A stretch of DNA of 64,000 nt from Megamerina dolium. Taxonomy: Eukaryota > Arthropoda > Insecta > Diptera > Megamerinidae. The translations under genes were made by a program, and so were the position numbers. Below the pieces are notes generated by a model, which saw nothing but the letters and a program-made list of their open reading frames with translations, had not been told where the DNA came from and made no database searches. Positions 11,347 through 21,206 of the stretch are shown here, piece by piece (within the stretch, counting starts at the first letter, position 1; each line of letters starts with the position of its first letter). Location: positions 23,072,937-23,136,936 of the forward strand of contig OY978530.1 in the NCBI GenBank assembly GCA_963854835.1. Direction: 5' to 3'.

Positions 11347-12693
11347 CCTGGTTGATCTGTAGTGGTACTCATCCCTTTTTATTGATGACGTTGTTTTGCT
11401 GTTTTGTTTGTTGAACTTGAGTGACTCTCTGGTGATGGCGGATTGAAATTGTTGCCGCCCACCGACTTCAACACGAAGACCAATTCGCCTTAGCAGGTCC
11501 ACGCCGAGTATGCACAGTTCGCTCGTGCCAGGTAGGTAATATACCTCATGTTGAATACGTTTGTTATATAGGTGGAATGTCGCATTGTAGCATTCCCCTA
11601 TCTGCATTTCTTCGCCATTGGCTAGCACGATTTGTTGGGTAAGCTCTAAGGGTCTTTGACACTGGCGAATATGTTCGCGCAGTGTTTTCCCTACAAACGT
11701 TAGTGATGCGCCCGTATCAATGAGTGCTGTCACTGGCTTCCCTTGACAAGTGACATTGACATATGGTCTTTCATAGGGGTCGTCTTCTTTAGTTGTCTCT
11801 GGCGATTCGTAGGTTAGTTTTGTTTCGTGACAGTGTTCCTCTTTCGATGTTGGCTTTTGTTGTTTTACCATATGCGTAGGGTATGGTAGATTTCTACGTG
11901 AATCTTCTTCACGTATGTTTTCGTACTCGTCTGCGAGTTCCATCAATGTGTCTAAATTATCAAATTCGTTACGTTTGATATATAGACGATATTCGGGTCT
12001 TAACCCGTCATATGCCCTATCTAAATGGCATTCGTGTTTGAGTCGAGAATGTTGGCCAGTTAACGCCATAAGGTTCATAATGAACTCTTTTGCCTTCTCA
12101 CGTGGTCCTTGCCTGCGTCTGGCAATGTCGTCTTCTAATTTCACCATGTAGCGTGGTGGAAGGAAGTATTTCAGTGCCGCCTCTTTGAAGTCTGACCAGT
12201 TATGGATGCTGTCGCGTTTGTACCGCCACCAATCCCTTGCTCTATCTTTACACAACTCGTTGAGTGGTAATAGTAGCCTGTCATATGCGATGGTGTAACA
12301 GTCTGCTAATTCCTCTATTCGTTCAATGAATTCGAATAGGTTGCGTGTGCCATCGAAATTTAAACTCCACCGTCGTACGGTGTTCATGACCTCATAGTCG
12401 GGTATTGTAGTAGGACTACTTACTTCGGTGACCGGAAGTAGCGTCGCACTGGTCGTGGTAATAGTTTGTCTAGTTAACTTCTCTCGCATGTAACTACTCA
12501 ACCGCTGTCGCCATTCGCGCAGTCCGCAGTCGACAGATATGCCATTTAGTTCCATTTGTAGCTCTAATTCTTCTTTTCGTAAGGTATATATCCAACCTAA
12601 GCGGTTTGGGTTTTGTATTTCGGTCGCTGGTGTTGTTTCCTCATTTGTATTAGAAGTACTCTCCTTTGTGGAGAGTCCCTGCTCGGGCGCCAT
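11095..12693 (-). CDS. Chimeric ORF: Ty3/gypsy-type Gag-protease fused in frame to RTE linker
   Basis: A 532-codon uninterrupted frame. Residues 1 to about 450 are retrotransposon Gag plus protease: a Gag core ARDWWRYKRDSIHNWSDFK (about 150-170), no CCHC knuckle, then the retropepsin site VTALIDTGASLTFVG (about 320-335) and ILGVDLLRRIGL, the Ile-Leu-Gly box near the protease end. At about residue 450 (near 11,346) it passes without a stop into [22 protein letters not shown], the linker of the RTE-like LINE, ending IKRLSGG at the frameshift shared with copy B. The first 450 residues are about 99% the same as the ORF at 14,076-15,512. The RT and integrase expected after the protease are missing. 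Probably a rearrangement product rather than a selected fusion. The start codon lies on the primer-binding site. Confidence 0.85.
   Translation of the reverse strand: MAPEQGLSTKESTSNTNEETTPATEIQNPNRLGWIYTLRKEELELQMELNGISVDCGLREWRQRLSSYMREKLTRQTITTTSATLLPVTEVSSPTTIPDYEVMNTVRRWSLNFDGTRNLFEFIERIEELADCYTIAYDRLLLPLNELCKDRARDWWRYKRDSIHNWSDFKEAALKYFLPPRYMVKLEDDIARRRQGPREKAKEFIMNLMALTGQHSRLKHECHLDRAYDGLRPEYRLYIKRNEFDNLDTLMELADEYENIREEDSRRNLPYPTHMVKQQKPTSKEEHCHETKLTYESPETTKEDDPYERPYVNVTCQGKPVTALIDTGASLTFVGKTLREHIRQCQRPLELTQQIVLANGEEMQIGECYNATFHLYNKRIQHEVYYLPGTSELCILGVDLLRRIGLRVEVGGRQQFQSAITRESLKFNKQNSKTTSSIKRDEYHYRSTRDEWYDQKCRDASAEKDAAYRKTLPPGATRAVKERYIEKRSVEIRLFRRKKREQARRECEEIEMCTDKNDTRKFFEKIKRLSGG
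12675..12692 (-). promoter_or_regulatory. Primer-binding site for lysine tRNA, overlapping the gag start
   Basis: Immediately inside the LTR end (ACA), the minus strand reads A then TGGCGCCCGAGCAGGGA. This is the complement of the 3' end of tRNA-Lys(UUU) with one mismatch. The gag ATG uses the spacer A plus the TG of the primer site, so Gag residues 2-6 (APEQG) are encoded by it. Also present at 15,494-15,511 and 26,901-26,918. Confidence 0.8.
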
Positions 12694-13791
12694 TGTAACG
12701 CGTGCCTTTGTTTTCCAGCTGGGGTAATGCTCAGCCAGCCAGGGTAAACAAGAGGGCAGCGAAAAACTCTTGTTGTAGGAGGAAAACCGAATTACACACT
12801 TACTGTCAAATTGACAGTAATATTACCGACACTAGAGTGTTCGGCTTGGATGATATATCTCTCGCGGTACAATTCCTACTTTTATTATTCTTTTCGTTTA
12901 TTTGGCTTTAAAAGAAATAAGTATTTACAAAAAGAAAAGAGGCTTAAAAGTACAGAAGAATTGGCAAATTGAATTAACAAATTAATGAAAAATATGCTAC
13001 AATTGAATTATTCCACTAAGGCTACAAATTTATGAAACTATCCTACTCTATTCGTATCCTACGCAAGTAAGAGGGAGACAAGGAGGGGAATGCAGGAGGA
13101 ACCAGCGCTCGAGCTGGTTGCTCTTGGATTTGAAGTGGTCAAAGTGACTACTTTGGCAGAGCAGAAGGCTCGCAGTTGACTACCCTAAGCTCCTGTATTT
13201 GGGATCACTTTAGGGCAAGAACTCGTATTGTCGAGCACCGTATATGGTTCTGCTTCAATAGAGCACTCGTTGGTAACAATTCGCCCAACGGGTCGTTGTT
13301 GCAAAATAATTGGCAACTGAAGAAAGACGCTTCGATATTGATCCCAACTGGTCAAGCACATGTACATATGTCGCTTGTCCGATCAAGTACGGAAGCCGCT
13401 TTTCTCGATTTTCGTTGGTTCAGCATGATCTTTATCTATTAAATGTATGCTAAACCAAACGAGAATTCTCATATCTGCTCTATGTGTTTGCCTTTATTTT
13501 GCTTGTGCTTTTACCTTTACTCAATTAACTTACATTACATGTAAATTCAAATTAATTTATATCAATTAATTTACATCAACTGAATTAAGCACAAGCAAAT
13601 ATACAAACTTATTTATCCGTATCGACGTAGTAATGTGATTTGGCGCAAGTGCCTCGTGGGTTCGTCCCACCACCCGACCTTGCCCACGTGTACGGGTTCG
13701 ATCCCGTATCGCGACGTTGATTTTTATATTTTTTTAAAATTATTATTATATTTTAATATTATTAATTTGTAACACGAATACGCGTGTTACA
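12694..13791 (-). mobile_element. 1,098-bp LTR of the gag-protease element (complete)
   Basis: On the minus strand it begins TGTAACACGCG and ends CGCGTTACA, giving inverted termini with TG...CA. The copy at 26,920-28,017 has the same length and only a handful of differences. It is bounded on one side by the lysine-tRNA primer site and gag (12,693), and on the other by a polypurine stretch (13,792-13,803). It therefore serves as both the 3' LTR of the copy to the right and the 5' LTR of the copy to the left. No ORF of interest inside. Confidence 0.88.
13640..13722 (+). other. tRNA-like segment inside the LTR (A/B-box and T-arm-like hairpins)
   Basis: Plus strand: TGGCGCAAGTGCC resembles an A box and GGTTCGATCCC is a near-perfect B box. 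Two T-arm-like hairpins are seen, GTGGG-TTCGT-CCCAC and ACGGG-TTCGAT-CCCGT. No full cloverleaf folds by eye. The same segment occurs in the LTR at 27,862-27,945 with three changes. Confidence 0.5.
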
Positions 13792-14156
13792 TTCCCCCCT
13801 TACTTCCGAGGATAGGAACTATCCCTAACTTACTTAAATGGAGGTTGGTTTCTCCTCTTACTTGCGAGGATAGAAATTCTCTTAACATAAAAAAAAAGTG
13901 AGTAAAAGTTAAATAATAATAATAATAAGTATATGAATAATAAATATGTAAAGAAAAAATAATGCGATATAATGTAATAATAATAATTTAGTAATAAGAA
14001 AAGGTAAAATGAACTAATGAAATGGAATGATGTAAATAAAAAAAATTATAATTTATATTAAGTATTTAAATTCATTCATTCTTTTTTTTTTTTTTTTATA
14101 TGTATAAATACTCCTTTTCTTTTTTTTTTTTTTTTTTTAATATAATGGAGGGGCCT
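13792..14156 (-). mobile_element. 3' internal end of the gag-LTR element with polypurine tract
   Basis: Read on the minus strand, the sequence ends AGTAAGGGGGGAA directly before the LTR start TGTAAC, a typical plus-strand primer. Upstream are a short direct repeat (GAGGATAG blocks about 57 bp apart), AT-rich DNA and two long T-runs (14,080-14,098 and 14,117-14,138). Pol has been deleted between this piece and the protease at 14,157. Confidence 0.65.
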
Positions 14157-15512
14157 CCTCCGTATCCTGGTTGATCTGTAGTGGTACTCATCACTTTTTA
14201 TTGATGACGTTGTTTTGCTGTTTTGTTTGTTGAACTTGAGTGACTCTCTGGTGATGGCGGATTGAAATTGTTGCCGCCCACCGACTTCAACACGAAGACC
14301 AATTCGCCTTAGCAGGTCCACGCCGAGTATACACAGTTCGCTCGTACCAGGTAGGTAATATACCTCATGTTGAATACGTTTGTTATATAGGTGGAATGTC
14401 GCATTGTAGCATTCCCCTATCTGCATTTCTTCGCCGTTGGCTAGCACGATTTGTTGGGTAAGCTCTAAGGGTCTTTGACACTGGCGAATATGTTCGCGCA
14501 GTGTTTTCCCTACAAACGTTAGTGATGCGCCCGTATCAATGAGTGCTGTCACTGGCTTCCCTTGACAAGTGACATTGACATATGGTCTTTCATAGGGGTC
14601 GTCTTCTTTAGTTGTCTCTGGCGATTCGTAGGTTAGTTTTGTTTCGTGACAGTGTTCCTCTTTCGATGTTGGCTTTTGTTGTTTTACCATATGCGTAGGG
14701 TATGGTAGATTTCTACGTGAATCTTCTTCACGTATGTTTTCGTACTCGTCTGCGAGTTCCATCAATGTGTCTAAATTATCAAATTCGTTACGTTTGATAT
14801 ATAGACGATATTCGGGTCTTAACCCGTCATATGCCCTATCTAAATGGCATTCGTGTTTGAGTCGAGAATGTTGGCGAGTTAACGCCATAAGGTTCATAAT
14901 GAACTCTTTTGCCTTCTCACGTGGTCCTGGCCTGCGTCTGGCAATGTCGTCTTCTAATTTCACCATGTAGCGTGGTGGAAGGAAGTATTTCAGTGCCGCC
15001 TCTTTGAAGTCTGACCAGTTATGGATGCTGTCGCGTTTGTACCGCCACCAATCCCTTGCTCTATCTTTACACAACTCGTTGAGTGGTAATAGTAGCCTGT
15101 CATATGCGATGGTGTAACAGTCTGCTAATTCCTCTATTCGTTCAATGAATTCGAATAGGTTGCGTGTGCCATCGAAATTTAAACCCCACCGTCGTACGGT
15201 GTTCATGACCTCATAGTCGGGTATTGTAGTAGGACTACTTACTTCGGTGACTGGAAGTAGCGTCGCACTGGTCGTGGTAATAGTTTGTCTAGTTAACTTC
15301 TCTCGCATGTAACTACTCAACCGCTGTCGCCATTCGCGCAGTCCGCAGTCGACAGATATGCCATTTAGTTCCATTTGTAGCTCTAATTCTTCTTTTCGTA
15401 AGGTATATATCCAACCTAAGCGGTTTGGGTTTTGTATTTCGGTCGCTGGTGTTGTTTCCTCATTTGTATTAGAAGTACTCTCCTTTGTGGAGAGTCCCTG
15501 CTCGGGCGCCAT
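14157..15512 (-). pseudogene. Ty3/gypsy-type Gag-protease, copy 2 (pol deleted)
   Basis: About 452 element-derived codons from the primer-site ATG at 15,512, nearly identical to 11,346-12,693, with the Gag core ARDWWRYKR, no zinc knuckle, and the retropepsin motif ALIDTGAS. The frame runs on to 14,076 through low-complexity lysine codons from the T-runs, which are not part of the real protein. The break after HYRSTR at about 14,160 joins the 3' internal end of the element, so protease is followed by no RT, RNase H or integrase. Copies 1 and 2 differ by a few substitutions (for example Trp-Ser versus Trp-Gly near residue 108), so both are recent. Confidence 0.87.
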
Positions 15513-15828
15513 TGTAACGCGTGCCTTTGTTTTCCAGCTGGGGTAATGCTCAGCCAGCCAGGGTAAACAAGAGGGCAGCGAAAAACTCTTGTTGTAGGAG
15601 GAAAACCGAATTACACACTTACTGTCAAATTGACAGTAATATTACCGACACTAGAGTGTTCGGCTCGGATGATATACCTCTCGCGGTACAATTCCTACTT
15701 TTATTATTCTTTTCGTTTATTTGGCTTTAAAAGAAATAAGTATTTACAAAAAGAAAAGAGGCTTAAAAGTACAGAAGAATTGGCAAATTGAATTAACAAA
15801 TTAATGAAAAATATGCTACAATTGAATT
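15513..15828 (-). mobile_element. Partial LTR (primer-site end) of gag-LTR copy 2
   Basis: Matches 12,694-13,009 from the LTR end outward, then stops within AATTGAATT, where RTE copy B begins. The junction shares an AATTC-type microhomology with the RTE sequence, suggesting an end-joining breakpoint. Confidence 0.85.
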
Positions 15829-18530
15829 CCAAGCGCCGTCAGGTTCTCCAGTACTTGGTCTTTCCACCGGAGGTTTGGTCTTCCTCTATTTACTCCGATT
15901 TACTATGTCGGCATACAGCTCGTACAGCTCATGGTTGTATCTTATTCGGCACTAGCCACCAACGCAAATAGGTCAAAAGATGTTGCGTAGGACTTTTCTC
16001 TCAAAAACTTCAAGCATTCGCTCATCCGAGGTGCAAATTGTCCAGGCTTCAGCGCCATATGTTAGGACAGGCATGATGAGAGGCTTGTAGAGGGTAGTTT
16101 TCGTTCTTCGAGAGAGGTCTCGACCTCTCAATTGCTTACTCAGCCCAAAGTAACACCTGTTAGCAAGAGTTATCCTATGCATGATCTCCAGGCTGACGTC
16201 ATTACGGTTGTTTATGCTGGTTCCAAGTTAGACAAAGTCCCTTACTACTTCAAAACCGTAGTTGTCAACAGTGACGTGCTGTCGAAGACGCCGGGCCTCT
16301 TTGTTTGTTGACACTAGATCCTTAGTCTTGCATGACACTTTTGTTCTTTTGTTGAAGATAGTGCCATTATGTCGTAGATCAGCAGCTTGTATTACTTTCT
16401 TCATAATAAGATTAAAGAAGTCGCACGATAACGAATCACCTTGTCTGAAACCCCGTTCGGTACTAAACTGTGTGGAGAGGTCCTTCCCAATTTTCACTGC
16501 ACAACGGGAGTTATGCAGTGTCATTCTACAAAGTCGAATGAGCTTTGCAGGAATACTGAACTCAGACATTGTTGCGTAGAGGTAATCCCTTACCGGACTG
16601 TCGAAAGCGGCACTATAATCAACAAATAGGTGGTGTGTGTCGATCTGTTTTTCTTGGGTCTTTTCAAGGATTTGGCGCAGTGTGACAATCTGGTCGATGG
16701 TGGATTTACCAGGTCTGAAGCCACACTGATACGGTCCAATCAGGTTGCTGAGCATAGGCTTCAACCTTTCACACAGTACGCTCGATAGAACCTTGTATGC
16801 GATGCTCAGGAGACTTATTCCACGGTAGTTGGCGCAAATTGTGGGGTCTCCTTTTTTATGTACAGGACAGAGAACACTGAGCCTCCAATCATCAGGCATG
16901 CTTTCATCCGACCATATTCTGCTTATGAGCTGGTGCATGCGGGTGAGCAGCTCATCGCCTCCGGTCTTAAACAACTCGGCAGGCAGGCTATCAGCACCTG
17001 CAGCTTTGTTGTTCTTCAGCCTTAAAATGGCCGTTTCAACCTCGTCATAGTCGGGTGGTGGAACATCAACACCATCATCTGTAATTGGGGTTATCGGGCA
17101 ATCTCCTCCACTGGCGGAATTGTTCGTAGCATCGCCATTCAGTAACGTGGAGAAGTGTTCCCTCCATAGGCTCAGTACACTCTGGACATCTGTAACCAGC
17201 TTCCCATTTCTATCACGACAAGAAGAGGCTCCGGGATTTAACCACCACTCAGGCGCTTGATCTTTTCGAAGAATTTTCGAGTATCATTCTTGTCGGTACA
17301 CATCTCTATCTCCTCGCACTCGCGTCTTGTTTGTTCTCTTTTCTTGCGCCTGAAAATACGTATCTCTGCACTCCTTTTCTCTATGTACCGCTCCTTAACA
17401 GCTCGTGTTGCGCCTGGAGGCAGGGTTTTTCTGTAGGCGGCGTCTTTCTCTACGGAAGCGTCGCGACACTTCTGATCATACCACTCAATCCTCAGAGGCC
17501 GGTAATAACCGATTACCTCCTCGGCAGCAGTAGTCATGGAGTGGGATATATGTGTCCACCGTGCGCATGTATCATCAAGTGGGGGAGTGTTCTGCATAAG
17601 CAGATCCGATAGTCGAGTGGAAAATGCATCTGCTGTCTCTGGTGATCGCAGCTTACTGACGTCGAGCTTTCTCTGTGTGGAACTTCTCTTGTTATTTGCG
17701 ACACATAGGCGTGTGCGCACTGTAGCTGCAACAAGGTAGTGATCCGAGTCGATGTTGGCACCACGGATCGAATTCACGTCCATCACACTGGAAGCATGCT
17801 TTCCGTCAATCACCACATGATCAATTTGGTTTCTTGTACGTTGATCTGGAGACAGCCATGTCGCTTTGTGGATGTCGAGATGCTGGAACTTGGCACCACC
17901 AATTACCATGTTTCGTGCTGCGGCGAAGTCGATCAGCCTCATTCCGTTATCGGAGGTGTTCTGGTGGAGGCTGAATTTTCCGACAGTTGGACCAAAGGTA
18001 CCTTCCTTGCCCACCCTGGCATTAAAGTCGCCAACCACGATTTTGATATCGTGGCGGGGGCAGCGGTTGTAAGCTTCTTCGAGGCGCTGAAAGAAGCTCT
18101 CCTTAGTCACGTTGTTCTTCTCATCCGTCGGAGCGTAGGCACATATAAGGCTGATGTTGAAGAATTTTGCCCTGATGCGGATTGCGACCAGCCGTTCCTT
18201 CACAGACGTGAAATGTGAGACAAGATGTCGTAGTCTCTTGCTGACCAAAAATCCACATCCTAATTCGTGCCTTTCAGCATGGCAACTTCAGTAAATGCCA
18301 CAGGACGCTCTTTTGGAGCAGCCTGTACCGTCCATCGCATTTCCTGGAGAGCGGTGATGTCAGCTCTGTATTTTTCGAGGACATCAACCAGCTGGATAGA
18401 GGCACCCTCCCTAGAAAGGGACCGGACATTCGAGATGCATATCCGTAAAGCATGGTCCTTTTTCGTTTGCCGGGGTCATCAACAAAAGCGGTAGTCCTTA
18501 TCCGAGGCATTGCTGTTTTTTTCACTGGGG
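15826..18530 (-). pseudogene. RTE-like LINE copy B (endonuclease to C-terminus, several deletions)
   Basis: From right to left on the minus strand: endonuclease N-terminus (TTAFVDDP, frame lost near 18,455); endonuclease body 17,238-18,248 with SLICAYAPTDEK, IVVGDFNARVG (catalytic GDFN), RNQIDHVVID and IDSDHYLV (catalytic SDH); linker; then RT 16,228-16,974 and the C-terminal piece 15,973-16,182. It shares with copy A the loss of the YADD box (about 16,330) and the 1-bp frameshift before 17,241. It also lacks about 115 bp near 15,885. The endonuclease ORF alone (336 codons) is open, but no active polymerase can be made. Confidence 0.9.
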
Positions 18531-18540
18531 GGATTGTTTA

Positions 18541-18933
<393 letters not shown>

Positions 18934-19240
18934 TGTAGAAAATAACTATATGTATTACCCTTTCAGTCCCTAGATTAAGCATGTAGCATATAAGTACGTT
19001 AAACCACGTTAATTTAAATATGGTCCTTTAGATTAAGCTTGTTGTTCATCGTCATTTATTCTACATTTTTCATTTATATATCCTTCTTGCTTACTCTCCT
19101 CTCCTTTTATAATATACTTCCCTTTTTCTGTAAATATTCATTTAGGTTAAGCTAACGCCATTTTTGAAAGAATAAAGCAGTCTTGGTACAGCAATCAAAA
19201 AGAGCGGTCACGTTTTATTGTAATTGATTTCTCGGCTGTA
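18934..19240 (+). mobile_element. LTR of an mdg3-like Ty3/gypsy element (5' LTR)
   Basis: Begins TGTAGAAAATAAC and matches the LTR at 7,362-7,672. An AATAAAGCAG signal lies near 19,171. It is followed by a primer-site candidate (19,242-19,257, TCAGAAGTGGGATT) and by gag of the same strand, so this is the 5' LTR. Confidence 0.78.
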
Positions 19241-19241
19241 A

Positions 19242-19257
19242 TCTCTCAGAAGTGGGA
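19242..19257 (+). promoter_or_regulatory. Candidate primer-binding site (leucine tRNA)
   Basis: TCAGAAGTGGGATT directly after the LTR is complementary to the T-arm/acceptor part of leucine tRNAs ending AATCCCACTTCTGA. From memory, mdg3-group elements use leucine tRNA. The TGG expected opposite CCA is not in place, so the match is internal. Confidence 0.5.
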
Positions 19258-19712
19258 TTGTTCCATTTTGCCTAGAAGATTTTTAAATTAAAAAAAGCGA
19301 GGAAACATTTCTAAAAGTTTCTCTCACTAACTATATTTCAGTGCATACTGTACAAGAAAAAAATTTTTTCAGAAAGAGTGTGCTAAAGTATGATAAACGC
19401 TGCATAGTTTACAGCATAGATAAAGTGCGTAGTGTTAAAATCGTTAAAGCACCAAAAATTTACAAGAAAATTGAAAATAATTGCCAGAATATTTTACTAA
19501 ATAAAACTTTTCACTGAAATAGTGCTAGAAAAGCGAGTGAACAATTTATAGAAAGAAAAGGACCGCATAAAGAATGCATAACAAGTAGCCAAAAAGAGTG
19601 AACTAAAGTAAGATAGAAAAACGAGTGTAAATTTCAAAACTTAAGCACGCGTTAAATAAGAAGTGCGCAAAAGTAAAGTACTAATAAAAAATACGATTGT
19701 TAAAATTGCAAC

Positions 19713-20491
19713 TTGGATGGTGAAAATTTGGCGATTTATACGGAGGCACAGATGCGTGCATGGTTGCGCCAACTTGATCTGCCTTGCGATGGTAGTAAAC
19801 CAGAGCTCATCCTGCGGCTCGAAGCGGTGCCAGCTATTGAACGAGGTGATTGCCGGCAGCTAAAAATAGTGAGAACTCTGCCGATGGGCAAATTGCGCAG
19901 GCAGACCAGCAGACTGACGGTGGCGCAGTACAGCGATCTGAGCAAGCAGAAGAAATTATAAATATGCTAAGATGTGAAGCCGATTTACTGAAACGAGAAA
20001 AACAAATGCTAGAGAGAGAAAATGAGACAAATGGCGGAAATTGCCTCTGTTGATGAAACAGCGTGCGGCGCAGTCTCAGCGAAACCATCGATTTCTCATG
20101 AAATAGCAAAAATCTTAGTTCCTGAGTACTATGGCAGCGCAAACTCGTAAGCCAAAGTGCGACATGGGCGCATGTTTTTCCTGTGGTAGCAAGGATCATC
20201 GAGTAGCAGCATGCCCTGACAGGAAGAACGTCCACATGGTTGACGAATATGTAAGATTGTATCATTTTGTTATTTTAAGTTACACAAATGTCCGTTTTCC
20301 TCTAGAATGCCTTATCGATTCGGGTAGTCCAATAAGCTTCATAATGCGGTCATGTGTGGAAACTTTGTCGAAAATTTATTCTTTTTTCTTTGGTTTAAAT
20401 GAAACGAAAATGTCGACCTACGGAAAACTTGTATGTTACGTTGTAATAAAAAATCAACTTTTTGAGATAAACTTGGTAGTAGTTGAAATAT
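19713..20491 (+). pseudogene. mdg3-like gag and protease remnant
   Basis: The gag start at 19,713 reads YTEAQMRAWLRQLDLPCDGSKPELILRLE, a SAP-like N-terminal block found in gypsy-group Gag. Near 19,860 the frame shifts to one reading QAEEIINMLRCEADLLKREKQMLE, a coiled-coil-like stretch. Most of Gag is then deleted, and at 20,131 comes a CCHC knuckle (CFSCGSKDHRVAAC) followed by CLIDSGSPISFIM, the protease active site. Reading fails after 20,491 and no RT follows. The 3' half of a member of this family lies at 7.4-9.5 kb in the opposite orientation. Confidence 0.8.
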
Positions 20492-20499
20492 GAAGCCGT

Positions 20500-20780
20500 C
20501 TTGGGTGGATATTTTTTGAAGGTTTGTAAATACAAATTGGTAAGATAAAATGAAATCGAAATGGAAAAGAAAATGATCGCAAATATAAAGTCTAAAACGA
20601 AAGGCAATGGAAAATTTGAAACTGACCAAAAAAAGAAATGCAAATGGAAAGAAATTACTTCAAACACCGATGCGGTGTGTACAGCAATGGTTTGTTTATA
20701 CGAAAAGAAATTTTAATGAATTGAATGAATGAATGTCAACCAAGGGGAAATTTAAAACAAATGTTCAATAATGTAAATAA
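20500..20780. other. No recognisable gene
   Basis: A-rich DNA between the gypsy protease remnant and old RTE pieces. I see nothing diagnostic. Confidence 0.4.
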
Positions 20781-20784
20781 AATA

Positions 20785-21090
20785 GGCAAGGAAGGTCCCT
20801 TTGGTTCAACTGTCGGAAAACGCGTACAGAAAAACGTTGCATGCAGGTGCTACGCGAGTTACATACTCCGTATCCATATTCGATATTGCTTATGTAAGCA
20901 GTACTGACGAAATAATTAAAATGGTGCCTCTCCGCATGGCAACTGAAGTAGATATCACAGAATGCTCTTTTAAAAAAGCTCTATATTTGCCGAATTGAAG
21001 TGAAAACACATAGCAAGTAAGACTAGCTAACTGATGGTACCACCATCGCAAGCATTGCTCTAACGCCACCCGGTTGAGGAAAATACAAAT
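20785..21090 (-). pseudogene. Old RTE-like LINE scraps
   Basis: Antisense 20,925-21,090 matches the endonuclease start and 5' UTR of copy C (shared words ATGGCAACT, GCTCTTTT, CACC-GGTTGAGG). On the plus strand 20,785-20,870 carries short pieces reading GKEGPFGSTVGK and AYRKTLHAGATR, which are endonuclease and linker words. The two orientations imply rearrangement, and divergence is high. Confidence 0.6.
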
Positions 21091-21107
21091 GTTAAAAAAA
21101 AAAAAAA

Positions 21108-21121
21108 TATATATATATTTA

Positions 21122-21203
<82 letters not shown>
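21108..21203. repeat. (TA)n microsatellite, left of Tc1 copy 1
   Basis: About 95 bp of near-perfect TA repeats. The Tc1 element inserted at a TA within it; the repeat resumes at 22,855. Confidence 0.97.

Positions 21204-21206
<3 letters not shown>

Noticed and set aside
13176..13442. 88-codon ORF repeated exactly at 27,402-27,668
   Set aside because: It lies within the LTR. Its conservation reflects LTR identity and there is no protein motif.
17739..18218. 159-codon plus-strand ORF, repeated at 25,252-25,731
   Set aside because: Antisense shadow of the RTE endonuclease.
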